9,108 nt of DNA from contig CAJXRL010000095.1 in the NCBI GenBank assembly GCA_913059105.1, positions 1 through 9,108 of the forward strand. Reading direction: 5' to 3'. Of the stretch, positions 6,317 to 9,108 are shown piece after piece. Position 1 is the stretch's first letter; the number at the start of each line of letters is the position of its first letter. The position numbers and the translations under genes are program-made. Origin of the DNA: an uncultured Flavobacteriales bacterium (lineage in GTDB: Bacteria > Bacteroidota > Bacteroidia > Flavobacteriales_E > Vicingaceae). The notes below the pieces were generated by a model. That model did not search any database. It was not told the DNA's origin and worked only from the letters and a program-made list of their open reading frames with translations.

Positions 6317-7159
6317 ATGTATGCAACTAAAACCATAGAATTTAGGGGAAAACCATTGTTTCAAACAGCCAAGTTTAAATCTCCGTTTATCGCTCAAGGT
6401 GAAATCAAAGACTTTGCTTGCTTTTTTTACATGACTCAAGGTAGTATGTTGAGTTATGATTCTCGTGGTCTACATAAAGTTAGCACCAAAGAAGCCATCA
6501 TGAAGCAATGTGGAAATTATGTACAGAAATACATCAGTGATGACGATTCCTCAGATTGTGAAGCCATAGCAGTATACCTTTACCCAGAATTGCTAAAAGA
6601 AATTTTCAAAAACGAAGTCCCTTCATTTTTAAAGCTTGGAGATGATATTCCTAAGCCTAAAAAACTAATTCACAACAAATTGATTGAGCAATACATGCAA
6701 AATCTATCTATTTATTTTGAATCTCCAGAGACGTTAGACGAAGAATTGGGATTACTTAAATTAAGGGAGCTCATGATGATTCTGCTGAAGTCAGAAAACC
6801 ATAAAAGCATTCGAAAGCTTCTAACAGATATATTCGCGCCTGTAAATGTAAAATTTAAGCAATCGGTTGAAGGAAACATATTCAATGAATTGAGTACAGA
6901 GCAATTGGCTTACATTTGTAATATGAGTCTTTCTACCTTCAAAAGAGAGTTTAAAAAAACCTTTGGAGAAACACCAGCACGGTACATAAAAGAGAAGAGA
7001 TTGAACCATGCCGCCACATTGTTAACTTGCAGTAACCAACAGGTATCGGTTGTTGCTTATGACTCCGGGTTTCAGGATGTCTCTACATTCTCAGCTATTT
7101 TTAAAGAAAAATACAACCAAACGCCTACTCAATTCAGATTGAACCAAACGAGCAATTAG
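6317..7159 (+). CDS. AraC-family transcriptional regulator
   Basis: This 280-residue protein has the usual AraC-family layout. Residues of about 1-115 are a cupin-like or ExsA-like sensing domain (GSMLSYDSRGLHKVSTKEAI). Residues of about 116-180 are a helical linker (LLKLRELMMILLKS). Residues of about 188-275 hold two helix-turn-helix motifs: LSTEQLAYICNMSLSTFKREFKKTFGETP at about 192-220, and VSVVAYDSGFQDVSTFSAIFKEKY at about 243-266, ending in the family signature QTPTQFR. It acts as a DNA-binding regulator in the cytoplasm, and its inducer is unknown. The gene sits directly upstream of the SRPBCC-like gene in the same direction, which makes that gene a natural candidate target. The start is the only in-frame ATG before Met39, which would fall inside the sensing domain. 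Confidence 0.93.
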   Translation: MYATKTIEFRGKPLFQTAKFKSPFIAQGEIKDFACFFYMTQGSMLSYDSRGLHKVSTKEAIMKQCGNYVQKYISDDDSSDCEAIAVYLYPELLKEIFKNEVPSFLKLGDDIPKPKKLIHNKLIEQYMQNLSIYFESPETLDEELGLLKLRELMMILLKSENHKSIRKLLTDIFAPVNVKFKQSVEGNIFNELSTEQLAYICNMSLSTFKREFKKTFGETPARYIKEKRLNHAATLLTCSNQQVSVVAYDSGFQDVSTFSAIFKEKYNQTPTQFRLNQTSN

Positions 7160-7188
7160 TCGAACTTTTCTAGAAATACATTCCTGTT

Positions 7189-7205
7189 ATTGTTAACAAT
7201 CTTTG
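7189..7205 (+). promoter_or_regulatory. Palindrome overlapping a -7-like element before the SRPBCC gene
   Basis: ATTGTTAACAAT at 7189-7200 is a perfect 12-bp palindrome. It overlaps AATCTTTG at 7198-7205, which matches TAnnTTTG at all but the first position and lies 22 bases before the ATG at 7228. A protein bound to the palindrome would cover the promoter. AraC-type proteins more often bind direct repeats, so its regulator is uncertain. Confidence 0.35.
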
Positions 7206-7227
7206 TATCGAACTAAAAAATACAAAT

Positions 7228-7818
7228 ATGAAAAAGATTGTAAAAACCCTCATTTTATTATTAACAATTAATACGGTTGCTATGGCAGAAAAAGGATTTG
7301 AATTAGAAAAAGAGATTATTATAAATGTTTCAGCTGATGAACTTTGGAAAATGGTAGGCCCCGGTTTTGTAGAAGTCTATAAATGGTCATCTAATGTTGA
7401 TCATGCAAGTGGTTCAGGAAATTCTGAATTTGAAGGAGCTGTTTGCTCGGAAAGAGTTTGCGATGTTAACGTTAAAGGATTTAGTAAAATCAATGAAACA
7501 CTTTATAAATACAGCGATGCTAATATGAATTTAGCATACCGTGTAAATGAAGGAATGCCGGGTTTTGTAACTAAGGCAGTCAGTGATTGGACCGTTGTTG
7601 ACTTGGGCAATAATAAATCAAAATTGGTAATGAAAGCACAGTTTGGATCAAAAGGACTAATGGGAAGCATGATGAATGGCATGATGAAAAAGAAAATGAA
7701 CCAAACATTAGATACAGTATTGAATGATGCAAAAGTATATGCCGAAACAGGCAATGTATCTTTAGCAAAAAAAGAAAGAGTAGCACATTTAGAAAAAAAG
7801 CAGAAGAAAATGGCTTAA
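7228..7818 (+). CDS. Exported SRPBCC-family-like protein
   Basis: This 196-residue protein starts with a signal peptide (MKKIVKTLILLLTINTVAMA, cleavage near residue 20), so it is exported, most likely to the periplasm. The mature part resembles the SRPBCC (START/polyketide cyclase-like) fold. It has an opening strand and helix, EKEIIINVSADELWKMVGPG (27-46), then a strand series including YKYSDANMNLAYRV and SDWTVVDLGNNKSKLVMKAQF (119-139), and a closing helix (about 143-175) that is rich in Met, with LMGSMMNGMMKKKMNQ at its start. These proteins hold hydrophobic ligands in a deep cavity, but the ligand here is unknown. C73 and C78 are the only two cysteines and could form a disulphide after export. 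The C-terminus is strongly basic (HLEKKQKKMA). The gene follows the AraC regulator by 68 bp and ends just before a strong terminator. Confidence 0.8.
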   Translation: MKKIVKTLILLLTINTVAMAEKGFELEKEIIINVSADELWKMVGPGFVEVYKWSSNVDHASGSGNSEFEGAVCSERVCDVNVKGFSKINETLYKYSDANMNLAYRVNEGMPGFVTKAVSDWTVVDLGNNKSKLVMKAQFGSKGLMGSMMNGMMKKKMNQTLDTVLNDAKVYAETGNVSLAKKERVAHLEKKQKKMA

Positions 7819-7838
7819 TCTATATTGAATCGAACTTT

Positions 7839-7870
7839 AATGCATCTTGAGAAATCAAGGTGCATTTTTT
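7839..7870 (+). terminator. Intrinsic terminator after the SRPBCC gene
   Basis: AATGCATCTTGA (7839-7850) pairs with TCAAGGTGCATT (7855-7866) over 12 positions, with one G-U pair, around a GAAA tetraloop. A run of T continues to 7870. It lies 20 bases after the stop at 7816-7818 and is a textbook Rho-independent terminator. Confidence 0.88.
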
Positions 7871-8160
7871 GTTTTCAATATTTCGACAAATCAGATAGTT
7901 TTATCTGTAGTCTGTTTCTGATATTATTTGATTATTCAAATTGGTGTTGTGTCAGCTATACAAATGATTCTAAAGAACACAAACGAGGCAAAACTACTTC
8001 AGCTTGCTCGAACTATTCAATTTAGGATTTTAAAGGATTCTCAGAACTAAAAAAGACACACATCAGTTTATAAATAAAGTTGAATAGTGGCTTTAATCAA
8101 AATTTTACTACATTTAGGAGGTTATTTTCCAAGATTACTTGGCTAAAACTCTAAACAAAA
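7871..8160. other. Intergenic region, 290 bp
   Basis: No gene is supported here. An open frame of 66 codons at 7825-8025 contains the terminator hairpin, is rich in Ser and Cys and looks like chance. A loose promoter-like element, TACATTTA at 8109-8116, lies 45 bases before the ATG at 8161, with a TTG at 8080-8082 that is too far away for ideal spacing. Confidence 0.5.
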
Positions 8161-9061
8161 ATGATGAAATCCACTACAAAACTGCTGTTGGTGGGCCTTA
8201 ACATGGCCTTTATCTCCTCCGCTATTGCTCAGGAACCAACAAAACCGACTTACGAAAACAAAGTGTTTGAGCAAGACAAGAAATACTATGTTCAAAAATC
8301 GTTACCGGTTTACATTAGTTTTTCTACTACCCCGGAGGGCGACGGAAAAAGTTACCCATTAAAAAGCAAAACAAATCCGAAGGATGCCAACCCAATGTAT
8401 TTAGATACAGAAGGCGTTAATTACATTCGAAGTAAATGGGCGGTTAATCCTGCTACAGGAAAAACAATTGTTCCAAAACGAGAAGTATTGATGGAGATGT
8501 ATGCCGACGGCCTTCCTCCTAGAACAAGCTTAAAGTTTACCGGAGCACCTAGATACAACAATGGTAGTGTTACTTTTTACGGAAAAGCACTAAACTTTGA
8601 TTTATCAGCTAGAGATGGGGTTTCCGGAGTATCAGAAACGCAATTTTCATTGAATGGCGGATTTGGAAAGTATTCAAGCACTGTAAGCGCTGCTAAAGAA
8701 GGAAGCAATACTTTGTATTACTATTCTGCAGACAATGTTGGAAATGCAGAGAATACTCGTTCAAGCGCATTTACGGTAGATTTAACTCCACCAAGCTCTG
8801 CTCACTCTATTGTCGGCATAGTGTACAACAACACCATCATTGCTCCAAGCACAAAATTTAGCTTGAGCACAACAGATAATCTTTCGGGAATTAGAAGCGT
8901 TGTCTATTCATTCGATAGCCAAGGAAACAGAAGCTATTCTCCAAACATTAATGTGAATGGATTGTCAGATGGCGATCATACATTATACTATTACGCAACA
9001 GACAATGTGAAGAACGAAGCAACAAAGAAAAGCTTCAACTTTTATTTAGACAAAATTACTC
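8161..9061 (+). CDS. Exported protein with OmpL47-like repeat domains, 3' end missing
   Basis: The frame opens with ATG-ATG at 8161/8164 and stays open to the end of genomic sequence, giving 300 codons without a stop. It begins with a signal peptide (KLLLVGLNMAFISSAIAQ, cleavage near residue 23-24). Residues of about 35-125 are an unassigned N-terminal region. Two similar Ig-like or OmpL47-type beta domains follow. The first is at about 135-211 (SARDGVSGVSETQFSLNG, then NTLYYYSADNVGN and VDLTPP). The second is at about 217-300 (TTDNLSGIRSVVYSFDS, then HTLYYYATDNVKN and YLDKIT). The repeated core is a Asp-x-x-SG motif and a TLYYY[SA]xDNVxN strand. Such domains occur in surface and adhesin-like proteins. 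No cysteine is present so far. More repeats or a sorting or anchor domain probably lie beyond the contig end. The reading continues into the adapter (PVSYTHLRAHE), which is artefact. Confidence 0.9.
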
Positions 9062-9108
9062 CTGTCTCTTATACACATCTCCGAGCCCACGAGACAGGCA
9101 GAAATCTC
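9062..9108 (+). other. Illumina Nextera i7 adapter (artefact)
   Basis: Bases 9062-9080 are the reverse complement of the Tn5 mosaic end, 9081-9095 (CCGAGCCCACGAGAC) are the read 2 adapter arm, 9096-9103 (AGGCAGAA) match the Nextera N703 i7 index, and 9104-9108 (ATCTC) begin the P7 arm. The adapter is in frame with the preceding gene and adds the false residues SYTHLRAHE to any translation. Confidence 0.98.

Noticed and set aside
7503..7786. Two overlapping minus-strand open frames
   Set aside because: Both are antisense to the SRPBCC gene, which has a clear signal peptide and terminator; their hydrophobic content mirrors the Met/Lys-rich coding strand.
7825..8025. Open frame of 66 codons on the plus strand
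   Set aside because: It contains the terminator hairpin of the preceding gene, has no recognisable domain and an unusual Ser/Cys-rich composition, so it is most likely chance.
8116..8121. AGGAGG as a Shine-Dalgarno site
   Set aside because: It is about 40 bases before the ATG at 8161, too far to act, and Bacteroidota rarely use such sites.
46..9061. CRISPR array, tRNA, rRNA or insertion sequence
   Set aside because: I saw no spaced identical repeats, no cloverleaf or rRNA-like segment, and no transposase or integrase motif on either strand.

Overview
The window looks like a piece of a Bacteroidota genome, probably an environmental or metagenomic flavobacterium-like relative. The evidence is an AT-rich sequence, a type IX secretion (T9SS) type C-terminal sorting domain, DUF285/BspA-like repeats, start codons without Shine-Dalgarno sequences, and several TAnnTTTG-like promoter elements. 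I cannot name a genus. Both ends are not biological: bases 1-45 and 9062-9108 are Illumina Nextera adapters with readable index sequences, so only 46-9061 is genome.

All recognisable genes are on the plus strand. From left to right they are: a hypothetical gene broken by an in-frame TAA (47-547); a DUF1987/SiaC-family protein (686-1069); a long SDR-fold protein with an N-terminal zinc ribbon and no catalytic tyrosine (1205-2764); a 341-bp gap with a possible operator (2765-3105); a PAS/HisKA_2 histidine kinase overlapping a stand-alone receiver protein by 4 bp (3106-4484); a secreted DUF285-repeat protein with a T9SS tail (4691-6040); a decayed copy of the 3' end of the SDR gene (6073-6250); an AraC-family regulator (6317-7159); an exported SRPBCC-like protein (7228-7818) with a strong intrinsic terminator (7839-7870); and the first 300 codons of an exported, repeat-containing surface protein (8161 to the contig end).

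Two functional pairings are clear or likely. The kinase and receiver form a two-component pair whose output must lie in another protein, because the receiver has no effector domain. The AraC regulator sits 68 bp upstream of the SRPBCC gene, with a palindrome over that gene's probable promoter, so local regulation is plausible. SiaC-like proteins normally work with a kinase/phosphatase pair and a diguanylate cyclase, but none of these partners is visible here.

The most unusual structural feature is the SDR remnant at 6073-6250. It is a frameshifted, 5'-truncated copy of the end of the intact gene at 1205-2764, in the same orientation. The kinase, receiver and DUF285 genes therefore lie between two imperfect direct repeats about 3.3 kb apart. 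I see no tRNA, rRNA, CRISPR array, transposase or complete mobile element.
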